This document shows, piece after piece, positions 26,341 through 38,356 of a stretch of 64,000 nucleotides of DNA (position 1 is its first letter; each line of letters starts with the position of its first letter). The translations under genes were made by a program, and so were the position numbers. The notes below the pieces were generated by a model that saw only the letters and a program-made list of their open reading frames with translations, was not told the DNA's origin and made no database searches. This stretch comes from CAVTRI01 sp963737075 (GTDB lineage Bacteria; Actinomycetota; Acidimicrobiia; Acidimicrobiales; Palsa-688), in NCBI GenBank assembly GCA_963737075.1, contig CAVTRI010000001.1, positions 496,001-560,000 of the forward strand, in the 5' to 3' direction.

Positions 26341-27429
26341 ATGCTGATGAGACAGGTCGTAAATATCGGAAAGCTAGGGAAGGTACGGCGGCGAACCGCG
26401 TGGCTGGCGGTGCTCGCGGGGTTGTCCGCCGCGCTTTTGGCGGCGTGCGGCTCATCCTCGTCAGCAGCTGACTCAGGCGCGGACGTCACAGTGCGGCTCG
26501 GATTTTTCCCCAACATCACCCACGCCCCGGCGCTGGTGGGCGTGGCGCACGGCATCTTCGCCAAAGATCTGGCCCCGGACAAGCTCGACGCGTCGCAGAC
26601 CTTCAGCGCCGGCCCGGCCGAGAACCAGGCGCTCGAATCGGGGTCGATCGACATCGCGTTCGAAGGCCCAAGCAGCATCCTGAGCGCGTATTCCGCCAGC
26701 CACGCGGTCACCATCATCGCCGGCACGGCGTCCGGCGGCGCGGGGCTGGTGACCAAGGACTCCATCACGTTACCGTCGCAGCTGAAGGGCACCACGCTGG
26801 CCAGCCCGCAGCTGGGCAACACCCAGGACGTGGCATTGCGGCACTGGCTCCAGGCCCAGGGGTACACGACGACCACCACGGGCGGCGGCGATGTCCACGT
26901 GCAGCCGTCGTCGACCGGCAATGGCACCATCGTGACGGAGTTCAAGGCTGGTCAGCTCGACGGTGCATGGGTCCCCGAGCCCTACGAGTCCGAGATGCTG
27001 GCGGCGGGCGGCCGCCTTCTGGTCGACGAAGGCTCCCTGTGGCCTGGGGGCAAGTGGGCCACGACCAACGTCGTCGTGCGCACGGCATTTCTGAAGGCCC
27101 ATCCAGACGTCGTGCAGCGCTTCCTGACCGGCCTCCGGGACACGCTGTCCTACATGCAGGCCAACCCGCAGGCGGCGCAGGCGGCGGCCAACAGCGAGCT
27201 CGGCAGCCTGCAGGGCGGCAAGACGCTGTCGGCCAGCGTGCTCAGCCACGCGTGGGGGAATCTCACCTTCACCGCCGACCCGCTGGCGGCAACACTGCAG
27301 ACCCAAGTGAACAACGGCATCGCCGTCGGGTTGCTCAAGAACCCTGGCAACCTGGCGCCGATATACGATCTCGGGCCGCTCAACACGTCGTTGAAGGCCA
27401 AGGGACAACCGGCGGTGTCCGGGCCGTGA
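26341..27429 (+). CDS. ABC importer substrate-binding lipoprotein, SsuA/TauA/NMT1-like
   Basis: 362-residue protein with a lipoprotein signal: basic start (GKVRRRTA), hydrophobic AVLAGLSAALLAAC and lipobox LAAC. The mature part begins VTVRLGFFPNITHAPALVG, the start of the NMT1/SsuA fold, and later has FKAGQLDGAWVPEPYES. ATG 26341 directly precedes the signal peptide. The family binds sulfonates, taurine, nitrate or pyrimidine-type thiamin precursors, and the ligand cannot be fixed here. Its stop overlaps the next gene's start (GTGA). Confidence 0.9.
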   Translation: MLMRQVVNIGKLGKVRRRTAWLAVLAGLSAALLAACGSSSSAADSGADVTVRLGFFPNITHAPALVGVAHGIFAKDLAPDKLDASQTFSAGPAENQALESGSIDIAFEGPSSILSAYSASHAVTIIAGTASGGAGLVTKDSITLPSQLKGTTLASPQLGNTQDVALRHWLQAQGYTTTTTGGGDVHVQPSSTGNGTIVTEFKAGQLDGAWVPEPYESEMLAAGGRLLVDEGSLWPGGKWATTNVVVRTAFLKAHPDVVQRFLTGLRDTLSYMQANPQAAQAAANSELGSLQGGKTLSASVLSHAWGNLTFTADPLAATLQTQVNNGIAVGLLKNPGNLAPIYDLGPLNTSLKAKGQPAVSGP

Positions 27430-28235
27430 CCGTCATCACCGTCAGCACGCCACGTCCAACGCCCGTCGAGCGCCCGGGGGCGGTCGTTCTCGATCGGGTG
27501 TCGAAGGTGTACGGCCAACGGGGGGCGGCGACCGCGGCGTTGGATGAGGTAACCCTCCAGGTTCGTGCCGGTGAGATGGTCTGCTTGGTCGGGGCGTCGG
27601 GCTGCGGGAAGACGACGCTGCTCAACCTGGTGGCCGGGCTCGACCAACCCTCCGCGGGTGTCGTCGAACGGCCCGGTGGGCAGGCGACGCTGCTGTTTCA
27701 GGACGCGGCGCTTTTCCCGTGGCTTACCGCGGCACGCAATGTGGAGCTGGCGCTCGAGCTGCGCGGGGTCGGCAAGGCCGAGCGCCGCCGGCAGGCTGCG
27801 GCGCTGCTCAAGTCCGTGCACCTGGAGGGGTTCGGCTCAAAGCGTCCCCACGAGCTGTCCGGCGGTATGCGCCAGCGGGTGGCGTTGGCCCGGGCGCTCG
27901 CCCAGGAGCGGCCGATCCTGTTGATGGACGAGCCATTCGGGGCCTTGGACGCCATGACGCGCGACGTCCTTCAAGACGAGCTCGAGCGCGTGTGGGTCGA
28001 AACTGGACTCACGATCTTGTTCGTGACGCACAACGTGCGGGAGGCGGTCAGGCTGGGGGACCGGGTCGTGCTGCTGTCGAGCCGGCCGGGACGCGTGGCG
28101 GCGACATTCGACGTGCAGATCTCCCGCCCCCGGCGCATCGAATCGCCCGAAGTGGCGTCTCTGGCGGGCGAGATCACCGATCGGCTGCGCGACGAGGTGC
28201 GCAGCCACGGGGTCGGCGCCGGAGCTTCGTCGTGA
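27426..28235 (+). CDS. ABC importer ATPase, SsuB/TauB-like
   Basis: 269-residue nucleotide-binding protein. Walker A is LVGASGCGKTTLLNLVAG, Q-loop LLFQDAALFPWLTA, signature LSGGMRQRVALARALA and Walker B ILLMDEPFGALDAMT, with His in FVTHNVREAVRLGDR. This set is typical of the nitrate/sulfonate/taurine family. GTG 27426 and stop 28233-28235 overlap both neighbours by four bases. Confidence 0.94.
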   Translation: MTVITVSTPRPTPVERPGAVVLDRVSKVYGQRGAATAALDEVTLQVRAGEMVCLVGASGCGKTTLLNLVAGLDQPSAGVVERPGGQATLLFQDAALFPWLTAARNVELALELRGVGKAERRRQAAALLKSVHLEGFGSKRPHELSGGMRQRVALARALAQERPILLMDEPFGALDAMTRDVLQDELERVWVETGLTILFVTHNVREAVRLGDRVVLLSSRPGRVAATFDVQISRPRRIESPEVASLAGEITDRLRDEVRSHGVGAGASS

Positions 28236-29089
28236 CCGCGGTCGCCGACCCGCTCGGGCAGCAGCTGGCCGGGCTTGACGGGCTGGAGTCGGTCCTTCCG
28301 GCCACCTCGCGCCGCCGTCGGGTGTGGTCGGGCGTGTGGCCCAAGCTCGCCGCCGTCGTCATCGCTCTGCTCATCTGGCAGCTCGTGGTGTGGTCGGGCT
28401 GGAAGCCCAGCTATGTGTTGCCGGGACCGGGCAAGGTGTTCCCGGCACTGTGGGATGACCGGCACGTCGTGGGAAGCGGTGCGCTGACGACGCTGCGGCG
28501 GGCGGTGGAGTTTTACGCGCTGGCGGTCCTGATCGGCTCGTTGCTGGCGATCGGCATCAGCCGCAGCCGGGTCGTCCGCACTGCGGTGGCGCCCATGATC
28601 GCCGGCCTGCAGACCATGCCGTCGGTGGCGTGGGTGCCCTTTGCCATCATCGTGTTCGGCATACGCACCGAACGCCCGATCATGTTCGTCACCCTTCTGG
28701 GCACGATTCCGGCGGTGATCATCGGGACGCTGTCCGGGATCGACGCCGTCCCCCCGGTCCTGGTGCGGGCGGGGAAGGTCCTGGGCGCTCGAGGGGTGGC
28801 GATGTACCGGCACGTCGTGCTGCCCGCCGCACTTCCCGGCTACGTGGCGGGGTTGAAGCAGGCGTGGGCCTTCGCCTGGCGGTCGCTGATGGCGGGGGAG
28901 CTGATCGCCAACGTCAGCGGTTCGCACTCCCTCGGGCAGTTGCTGTCGAACTATCAGGATCTCAGCCGCCAGGCCGACGTCATGGCCACCATGGTCGTCA
29001 TCCTGTGCATCGGCCTGATCATGGACACGGTGGTGTTCTCGCGCCTAGAGCGGACGGTGCTGGTCCGCCGGGGGTTGACCGCCGGCTGA
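28232..29089 (+). CDS. ABC importer permease, SsuC/TauC-like
   Basis: 285-residue inner-membrane permease with about six helices (for example KLAAVVIALLIWQLVVW and YALAVLIGSLLAIGISR) and the BPD permease coupling loop near KVLGARGVAMYRHVVLPAALP. QTMPSVAWVPFAIIVFG is characteristic of the SsuC/TauC/NrtB group. The GTG start overlaps the ATPase stop. It ends the importer operon and faces a repeat-rich convergent region. Confidence 0.93.
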   Translation: MTAVADPLGQQLAGLDGLESVLPATSRRRRVWSGVWPKLAAVVIALLIWQLVVWSGWKPSYVLPGPGKVFPALWDDRHVVGSGALTTLRRAVEFYALAVLIGSLLAIGISRSRVVRTAVAPMIAGLQTMPSVAWVPFAIIVFGIRTERPIMFVTLLGTIPAVIIGTLSGIDAVPPVLVRAGKVLGARGVAMYRHVVLPAALPGYVAGLKQAWAFAWRSLMAGELIANVSGSHSLGQLLSNYQDLSRQADVMATMVVILCIGLIMDTVVFSRLERTVLVRRGLTAG

Positions 29090-29103
29090 CGGCCTTGCTT
29101 GCG

Positions 29104-29275
29104 CGGCGGGCCTTGCTTGCGAAGCTTGGCGAACCTCTACGAGTTGTTTGCGAGGCGGGCCGAAGTTCTACGAGTTGTTTGCGCGGCGGGCCGAAGTTCT
29201 ACGAGTTGTTTGCGCGGCGGGCCGAAGTTCTACGAGTTGTTTGCGCGGCGGGCCGAAGTTCTACGAGTTGTCGCG
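29104..29275 (+). repeat. 31-bp minisatellite just after the importer operon
   Basis: Units start with CTACGAGTTGTTTGCG at 29137, 29168, 29199 and 29230, with a partial unit at 29261; each is followed by CGGCGGGCCGAAGTT. Units differ by a single base (GAGG versus CGCGG). Degenerate relatives (GCCTTGCTTGCG twice) lead in from 29091. There are no unique spacers, so it is not a CRISPR array. 31 is not divisible by three, so three reading frames cycle through the same 31-residue pattern and give spurious ORFs. Confidence 0.95.
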
Positions 29276-29352
29276 CGTATTTGCGCGATTTCTCGGTGAT
29301 GTTCCGGGGAACGCGCCAACAACTCGAAAATGTTCGAGACCTCGGCGCGTTT

Positions 29353-29541
29353 GGGCTCAACCCGCCCGCCTGAGGGCCGCGAATCGGAGACGAAGCGCGC
29401 CAAGGGCCGAGGCTTGGCGCGAACGGGAAACAGAGCGCGCCAACGGGGTTCGGGCCGAGGGTGGGCTCAACCCGCCCGCTTGAGGGCCGCGAATCGGAGA
29501 CGAAGCGCGCCAAGGGGCCGAGGCTCGGCGCGATCATGCGC
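29353..29541. repeat. 78-bp direct duplication in a convergent intergenic region
   Basis: GGGCTCAACCCGCCCGC starts at 29353 and again at 29463, and near identity runs for about 78 bases through GGCGCGA in both copies. The copies contain the inverted element GCGCGCCAAG..CGAGGC.TGGCGCG. The remaining 29276-29781 stretch has no credible gene: it holds GCGC-rich inverted motifs and, at 29657-29780, an A-rich run with short direct repeats (AAAGAGAACGCCACCCC twice, 17 bp apart; GATCGTCCCGAAGAAAACG twice, 30 bp apart). Confidence 0.85.
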
Positions 29542-29781
29542 GAGCCCGTGCGCGTGAGGCGCGAACAAGCCGCGCATGTGACGCATGATCGCGCCCCGCC
29601 TCGCCCACGCCGCGCCTGAACGCGCCAAAGGGCGTCACAAGGCGCGACCGAACGCCCCCAAAGAGAACGCCACCCCAAAGAGAACGCCACCCCAAGAGAT
29701 CGTCCCGAAGAAAACGCCCCCAAAGAAGATCGTCCCGAAGAAAACGCCCCCCAAAAGAAAACGCCTCGCAAAAGGAGACCG

Positions 29782-30054
29782 CTACCGCATTCCCCGCCGC
29801 GCCGAGGGCGGTAGCCGCAGCCCGGCGGCTCGTAGCCGCGCCAACAGTTCTCGGCTCGACACCGGAAGCGCGCCCAGGGCCAGAGCCTCGTCGCGGACCG
29901 GTGACGGCACGTCGTAGTGGTCGCCCTGGAACGCCCTCCGGGGAATGCCCAGCCGCCCCGCGAAGGTATGTAGCTCGTCGTAGCTCTCGTCGCTCACCAG
30001 GTGCGCCCACCGCCCGCCCCGATGCGGCCAGCGGGCGTCGTCAACGAGGATCAC
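29782..30054 (-). CDS. DUF4031-domain protein
   Basis: 90-residue protein from GTG 30054: VILVDDARWPHRGGRWAHL, then SDESYDELHTFAGRLG and FQGDHYDVPSPVRDEAL, the full DUF4031 pattern with conserved Asp, His and Trp. The family is small and uncharacterised, and common in actinobacteria. It lies 61 bp downstream of metH on the same strand and could be co-transcribed. The longer reading frame upstream overlaps metH and was excluded. Confidence 0.87.
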   Translation of the reverse strand: MILVDDARWPHRGGRWAHLVSDESYDELHTFAGRLGIPRRAFQGDHYDVPSPVRDEALALGALPVSSRELLARLRAAGLRLPPSARRGMR

Positions 30055-30115
30055 GCACGCCCCGCACAGGCCGATGCAAGCCACTGAATGCGGCCGACAA
30101 CAGCCGAGGACGACT

Positions 30116-33607
<3,492 letters not shown>

Positions 33608-33635
33608 CCGGACAAGGGTACTGGTCCAGGAGTGG

Positions 33636-35063
33636 ATGCCCCGAGCACTTCGGAGTGGTAGTGCAGACTGGTGGCCGCGTGCGAGCCCTGCGACCAGCGG
33701 TATTCCGACCCGGCAAGCCGGTGAGCGCGCCCGAGTGGTCAGGATGGCCCGGCAAGCCGGCGGGCCGGTGAGCGCGCCCGAGTGGTCAGGATGGCCCGGC
33801 TGGTCAGCCGAGCCAACCGGCTCGGAGCCGGTGAGCCCTCCAGACTGGTCGGGATGGCCTGGCTGGTCAGCCGACCCAACCAGGTCCCAGCCTCCTGGCT
33901 GGTCAGCCGACCCACCCAGGTCCCAGCCTCCTGGCTGGTCAGCCGACCCACCCAGGTCCCAGCCTCCTAGCTGGTCAGCCGACCAAACCAGGTCCCAGCC
34001 TCCCGCCGCCCGGCCCGGCAGCCAGCTTCCTGCCGCCCCGTCGGGCCAGCTAGGACCGCCGCTGACGACCCCCAAGGGCGCGGCGGGTAATCCCGACGCC
34101 GCCAACGGCCTGACCGTACGGCGTCGTTCGGCGCTGCGGGTCACCCGCCTCGTGCTGGGCCGGCTGTGGCACAAGCTGTTCGCGGACCGCATTCTCGGCA
34201 TGGCGGCCGAGGCCGGTTTCTGGGCGCTGCTGTCGCTGCCGGCCCTGGCGCTGGCCCTCTTCGGCGCCCTCGGCTACTTCCACGGCGTTCTCGGCCCCGA
34301 CAACGTGCGGCAAATTCACGACGACGTGCTGCACGCCGCGCGCGACGTCCTCACGCCCGCCACCGTCAACAGCGACGTCGCCCCGCTCGTCAACGAGGTC
34401 CTCAACCGCGGTCACCTGGAAGTTATCTCGGTGGGCTTCATCATCTCGCTCTGGTCCGGTTCGAGCGCCATGAGTGACTACGTCAACACCATCACCGTTG
34501 CCTATGGGATGCGTAACCTGCGGGGTTCGGTCCGCAGCCGGCTCGTCGCGACCTGGCTGTACCTGCTGTTCGTGGCGGTCGGGATCGTCCTTCTTCCGGC
34601 GCTGGCGTTGGGGCCCGACGTCATCATCAGCCTGGCCCCCTCGGCCATCACCGGGGCGGTGAGGACGACCGTGCACGCGCTCTACTGGCCGTTTGTGGCG
34701 GCGCTCAGCATTGCGCTGCTGGCGTTGCTGTACAAGCTGGCGCTGCCCGTAAAGGTCTCCTGGCGGCGGGGCTTGCCCGGCGCAGTGGTGGCCATGGGCC
34801 TGTGGCTGGCCGGCAGCTTCCTCGTGCGGGCCTACCTGAGCTCCAGCTTTCGCGAGAAATCGGTGTACGGGTCACTGTCAGCACCCATCGCAGCGCTGCT
34901 GTTCTTCTACGTGACCGCCCTGGCCGTGCTCATCGGCGCCGAGCTCAATTCCGCGATCGACGCCGAGATGCCGACCACGTCGACGATCGAAGGACGGGCG
35001 CGCAGTCAGCGCCGGGACGCGCCGTCCGAAAACCCCGCCGAGGAGCGTGTACCCGGCTCGTAG
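33636..35063 (+). CDS. YihY/BrkB-family membrane protein with a repeat-coded N-terminal extension
   Basis: 475 residues if started at ATG 33636, which has AGGAG upstream. The C-terminal 300 residues are BrkB-like, with about six helices, for example GFWALLSLPALALALFGALG, VISVGFIISLWSGSSAMSDY and LFFYVTALAVLIGAELNSAI. The first 150 residues are Trp/Ser/Pro-rich and largely translated from a 36-bp repeat (GWSADPPRSQPP units). The extension may be real or the true start may lie near 34100. Despite early naming as ribonuclease BN, members are membrane proteins of unclear role. It is divergent from metH by only 28 bp on this start. Confidence 0.82.
   Translation: MPRALRSGSADWWPRASPATSGIPTRQAGERARVVRMARQAGGPVSAPEWSGWPGWSAEPTGSEPVSPPDWSGWPGWSADPTRSQPPGWSADPPRSQPPGWSADPPRSQPPSWSADQTRSQPPAARPGSQLPAAPSGQLGPPLTTPKGAAGNPDAANGLTVRRRSALRVTRLVLGRLWHKLFADRILGMAAEAGFWALLSLPALALALFGALGYFHGVLGPDNVRQIHDDVLHAARDVLTPATVNSDVAPLVNEVLNRGHLEVISVGFIISLWSGSSAMSDYVNTITVAYGMRNLRGSVRSRLVATWLYLLFVAVGIVLLPALALGPDVIISLAPSAITGAVRTTVHALYWPFVAALSIALLALLYKLALPVKVSWRRGLPGAVVAMGLWLAGSFLVRAYLSSSFREKSVYGSLSAPIAALLFFYVTALAVLIGAELNSAIDAEMPTTSTIEGRARSQRRDAPSENPAEERVPGS
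33719..34002. repeat. 36-bp tandem repeats plus 49-bp duplication between metH and the BrkB gene
   Basis: Four 36-bp units of CTGGCTGGTCAGCCGACC type start at 33859, 33895, 33931 and 33967. Upstream, CGGTGAGCGCGCCCGAGTGG occurs at 33719 and 33768 (49 bp apart), followed by intermediate relatives containing GGTCAGCCGA. Because 36 is a multiple of three the array is open in several frames on both strands: PPGWSADPPRSQ on plus, GGWDLGGSADQP on minus. It thus extends the reading frames of both flanking genes. Confidence 0.93.
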
Positions 35064-35065
35064 CA

Positions 35066-36289
35066 TTGGGTGCTTTGTCGACAGTGCCCACCTCCGCACC
35101 GGCGCCCACCGCCTTGGTCCGGCCCCGTCGGGGCGAGTTCCCCCTGCTCTGCGCGGCGGACATGCTCCAGGCCGTCGGCATCGGGGCGCTGTACCCGTTG
35201 CTCGCTCGCATCCAGGCCGCCCACCATCTCCCCACCTATGGGCTGGGGCTCATGTCGGGGGCCAGCTTCTTCGCCGCGCTCGCGGGCCAGGTTGGCATCA
35301 GCCGGTGGCTCGACGGGCGCCGGGCTCGTACGGTGCTTTGGGCTGGGATGGCGGTCTCGGCGGTGTCCTACCTGTGGTTCGCGGAGGCCGGAAGCTTGTG
35401 GGCGCTCACCGCCGCCCGCGCGATGGGCGGCGTCGGTTACGGCGTCGTGGGCCCGGCCTCGCTGCGAGCAGGGACCGTCGGCGTGCCCCCGGAGCGGCGC
35501 GGCAGCCGTCTCGGTCGGCTCGCCAGCGCCCAGATGGCGGGGATCGCGATCGGGCCGCTCGTCGGTACTGGCCTGGCCGCGGTCGGGGACCTGAAGACCC
35601 CGTTCCTCGTCGTCGCCGCGCTGCTCGCGGCGCTCACGGTTGCTCTGGCCGTGCTCCCCGAGGACCGCACCGAAGCCGCCGAGATCAGCGAAGACCGCCC
35701 GCTCGTGCACCGCTCCGCCCGCCCGCCGTGGCGGCCGGTCCTGGCGCTGCTGCTGCTCGCGTGCGCCGCACAGCTGCCCGTCGGCTTCTACGATGCCCTG
35801 TGGTCGCGGCTGCTCACCGATCGCGGTGCGTCATCGCTGCTGATCGGCCTCAGCCTAACGCTGTTCGGGTTGCCCTTCATCGTCCTGGCTCCGGCGGGCG
35901 GCCGGCTGGCCGCTCGAACAAAGCCGCTCGTGGCGTCTGCGATCGCGGTGGCGGTGTCGGCCGGGTTCATGGCGAGCTACGGGTGGCTGGCTTCGCCGAT
36001 CCTGATCTGCATCCTCGGCGTGTTCGAAGCCTGCGCGCAGTCCGTGGCGGTGCCGGGCGGGTACGCCGCTGTCGCCGAGGTGTTTCCTGACGACTGGGCG
36101 GCCACCGGGCAGGGCTGGTTCATCGGCGCCGGCACCGCCGCCGCGGGGGTGTCCGCGCTGTGCAGCGCGGCGGCCTACGCCGCCATCGGCGCCGGGTGGG
36201 TGTTCACCGGCGGCGCTCTGCTCAGCTCCCTGTTCGTGGTGGCCAGCCTCCTGGCGGCGCGCGGCCTAATCGCGAGGCCACCGTGCTGA
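35066..36289 (+). CDS. MFS transporter
   Basis: About 407 residues with roughly 12 hydrophobic helices. LLCAADMLQAVGIGALYPLL opens helix 1; the 2-3 loop region is around RWLDGRRARTVLWAGMAVS, and AARAMGGVGYGVVGPASLRA lies in the first half. The start is one of TTG 35066, TTG 35075 or GTG 35084, all just after the BrkB stop. Its end overlaps the ABC-F start by seven bases. Drug efflux is a common role for this subfamily; the substrate is unknown. Confidence 0.88.
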   Translation: MGALSTVPTSAPAPTALVRPRRGEFPLLCAADMLQAVGIGALYPLLARIQAAHHLPTYGLGLMSGASFFAALAGQVGISRWLDGRRARTVLWAGMAVSAVSYLWFAEAGSLWALTAARAMGGVGYGVVGPASLRAGTVGVPPERRGSRLGRLASAQMAGIAIGPLVGTGLAAVGDLKTPFLVVAALLAALTVALAVLPEDRTEAAEISEDRPLVHRSARPPWRPVLALLLLACAAQLPVGFYDALWSRLLTDRGASSLLIGLSLTLFGLPFIVLAPAGGRLAARTKPLVASAIAVAVSAGFMASYGWLASPILICILGVFEACAQSVAVPGGYAAVAEVFPDDWAATGQGWFIGAGTAAAGVSALCSAAAYAAIGAGWVFTGGALLSSLFVVASLLAARGLIARPPC

Positions 36290-37914
36290 GCGCCAAACGG
36301 GTCACCCTTCACCTCGGGGGCCAGCTCGTCCTGGACGGGGTGTCGCTGTCGGTGGGTCCCCGAACGCGCCTGGGCGTGGTCGGACCGAATGGCGTGGGAA
36401 AGTCCAGCCTCCTCAGGGTCCTCGCCGGGTGGCAGGATCCGGAGGCCGGCGCCGTGGAGCGGGCACCCGCCGCCCTGACCGTCGGCTATCTCACGCAGGA
36501 GCCCGACAGCCACCCGGGCGAGTCGCTGGCCGGCTACCTGGCCCGGCGGACCGGGGTGGCCGCAGCCGAAGCGGAGCTCGACCGCCGAACCGCTGTGCTC
36601 CATCAGCCCGGTGGGGAGGGGGCGATCGACGCGTATAGCGAGGCGCTGGAGCGCTGGCTGGCGTTGGGCGGCGAGGACTTCGCCGCCCGGGCCGCCGCCA
36701 TCTGCGCGGACCTCGGTCTGCCCTCCGACCGCATGAAGGTCGCGGTGGCGGACCTGTCGGGCGGCCAGGCGGCCCGAGCGGGGCTGGCCGCCATTCTGCT
36801 GGCCCGTTTCGACGTGTTTCTCCTCGACGAGCCCACTAACGACCTCGATTTCGCCGGCCTCGACCGCCTTGAAGGGTTCCTTTCGTCACTGGCCGGGGGG
36901 GTGGTCGTGGTCTCGCACGACCGGGCGTTCCTCGACCGGGTGGTGGACCGGATACTGGAGATCGAAGAGCACACCCACCGCGCCACCGAGTACTCGGGAG
37001 GGTGGAGCGAGTACGTCGAGCGGCGGGCGCTGGCACGCGGTCATCAACGGGGCGCGTACGAGGCGTGGCTGGCCGAACGCAACCGCCTTCGCGACCGCAT
37101 CCGCGCCCAGCGATCGTGGTCCGAGCAGGGCGTCCGCAGGCAGGCCCGGCGGCCGAAGGACAACGACAAGGCGCAGCGCGGCTTTTTCGTCAACCGCACG
37201 GAAAAACAGGCCGCCAAGGTGCGCCAGTCGGAGCGCGCGCTAGAGCGTCTGGGCACCGTGACCAAGCCCTGGGAAGGCTGGGAGCTCCACCTGGACCTCG
37301 CTCCCTCGTCTCGCAGCGGCGACGTCGTCGCCCGGCTCGACGGCGCCGTGGCCGAACGTGGCTCGTTTCGGCTGGGGCCGGTCGCGCTGGAGCTGGGATG
37401 GGCGGACCGGGTGGCAATCACCGGCCCCAACGGTGGAGGGAAGTCCACGCTCCTCGCCGTGCTCACCGGGGAGCTCCCGCTGGCCGACGGCCGGCGCTGG
37501 ATCGGACCCGGGGTGAGATGGGGGGAGCTCGACCAGCGCCGCCAACGGCTTGGCTCGTCGGAGCGCCTGCTCGACCGCTTCACGAAGGACACTGGGTTGA
37601 TGCCGAGGGACGCCCGGTCGCTCCTGGCCAAGTTCGGGCTGGGTGCCGAGCATGTCGACCGGCCGGTCTCGCGTCTGTCGCCGGGTGAGCGAACCCGCAG
37701 CCTGTTGGCGGCGCTGATGGCGGGCGGGACCAACGTCTTGGTGCTCGACGAGCCGACCAACCACCTAGACCTGCCCGCGATCGAGGAGCTGGAGACCGCC
37801 CTCGATGGATACGAGGGCACGCTGTTGGTGGTCTCTCACGACCGGTGGTTGCTCGAATCGCTGCGGGTTGACCGCACCTGGCACGTCGCGGCTGGGCGGG
37901 TCGAGGAGGCGTGA
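36283..37914 (+). CDS. ABC-F family ATPase
   Basis: 543-residue soluble protein with two ABC cassettes and no membrane segments. Cassette 1: VVGPNGVGKSSLLRVLAG, LSGGQAARAGLAAILL, FLLDEPTNDLDF. Cassette 2: ITGPNGGGKSTLLAVLTG, LSPGERTRSLLAALMAGG, LVLDEPTNHLDLPAIEELE. The roughly 80-residue charged linker between them (NRLRDRIRAQRSW region) is the P-site-tRNA interaction motif of ABC-F proteins. GTG 36283 overlaps the MFS stop. ABC-F proteins act on ribosomes in translation control or antibiotic protection; the adjacent MFS gene makes a drug-response pair possible. Confidence 0.92.
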   Translation: MLSAKRVTLHLGGQLVLDGVSLSVGPRTRLGVVGPNGVGKSSLLRVLAGWQDPEAGAVERAPAALTVGYLTQEPDSHPGESLAGYLARRTGVAAAEAELDRRTAVLHQPGGEGAIDAYSEALERWLALGGEDFAARAAAICADLGLPSDRMKVAVADLSGGQAARAGLAAILLARFDVFLLDEPTNDLDFAGLDRLEGFLSSLAGGVVVVSHDRAFLDRVVDRILEIEEHTHRATEYSGGWSEYVERRALARGHQRGAYEAWLAERNRLRDRIRAQRSWSEQGVRRQARRPKDNDKAQRGFFVNRTEKQAAKVRQSERALERLGTVTKPWEGWELHLDLAPSSRSGDVVARLDGAVAERGSFRLGPVALELGWADRVAITGPNGGGKSTLLAVLTGELPLADGRRWIGPGVRWGELDQRRQRLGSSERLLDRFTKDTGLMPRDARSLLAKFGLGAEHVDRPVSRLSPGERTRSLLAALMAGGTNVLVLDEPTNHLDLPAIEELETALDGYEGTLLVVSHDRWLLESLRVDRTWHVAAGRVEEA

Positions 37915-37944
37915 GGCACCCGTGCCGCCCTACGGTTGGCGGTC

Positions 37945-38355
37945 GTGACAGACGACGACGTTCGCCAACGGAACCTCTCGGTAGTACGGCGCGCCTTCGC
38001 GGCGATCAGCGACGGCGATCTCAACCGCCAGCTGGAGCTGTGCACTGACGACGTGGTGCTCGAGCTCCCCTACGCAGACCCCCCGGTGCGCCTGGCCGGC
38101 AAGCAAGCGGTGCGCGACCACGTCGGCCCGGCACTGCAGACTTTCTCCTTCCGGCTCGACATCGAGCGAGTCCACGAGTGCTCCGACCCCGACCTGCTGG
38201 TGCTCGAATACCGCAGCGACGGCAAGGCCACGACGACCGGCGAGCCGTACGCCAACACCTACGTCGGGCTGATCTGGTTCCGGGACGGGCGAATCTGCGC
38301 CCAGCGGGAGTACTACAACCCGCTCATCGCAGCCCGCGCGCTGCACGTCCTTTGA
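37945..38355 (+). CDS. SnoaL/NTF2-like protein
   Basis: 136-residue cone-fold protein. The N-terminal helix VVRRAFAAISDGDLNRQLEL is followed by strands including VVLELPYADPPVRLAGK, with AYANT-type strand GEPYANTYVGLIWFRDG and REYYNP at the end. GTG 37945 is preferred to TTG 37936. Relatives include polyketide cyclases and isomerases, but many have no known activity. It directly precedes the adenosyltransferase gene. Confidence 0.85.
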   Translation: MTDDDVRQRNLSVVRRAFAAISDGDLNRQLELCTDDVVLELPYADPPVRLAGKQAVRDHVGPALQTFSFRLDIERVHECSDPDLLVLEYRSDGKATTTGEPYANTYVGLIWFRDGRICAQREYYNPLIAARALHVL

Positions 38356-38356
38356 C

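Noticed and set aside
29104..29275. Repeat protein of 31-residue units
   Set aside because: The pattern arises from a 31-bp unit read in three frames; no ribosome-binding site or conserved protein is apparent.
29534..30010. Arg/Gly-rich 158-residue protein on the minus strand
   Set aside because: It overlaps DUF4031 in another frame, and its glycine/leucine repeats come from the A-rich short repeats.
33608..33640. Cobalamin riboswitch upstream of metH
   Set aside because: The gap is too short and the adjacent sequence is repeat-derived, with no B12-box-like element.
33608..34201. N-terminal extension of MetH of about 200 residues
   Set aside because: It is translated from the 36-bp repeat; the family start matches ATG 33607.
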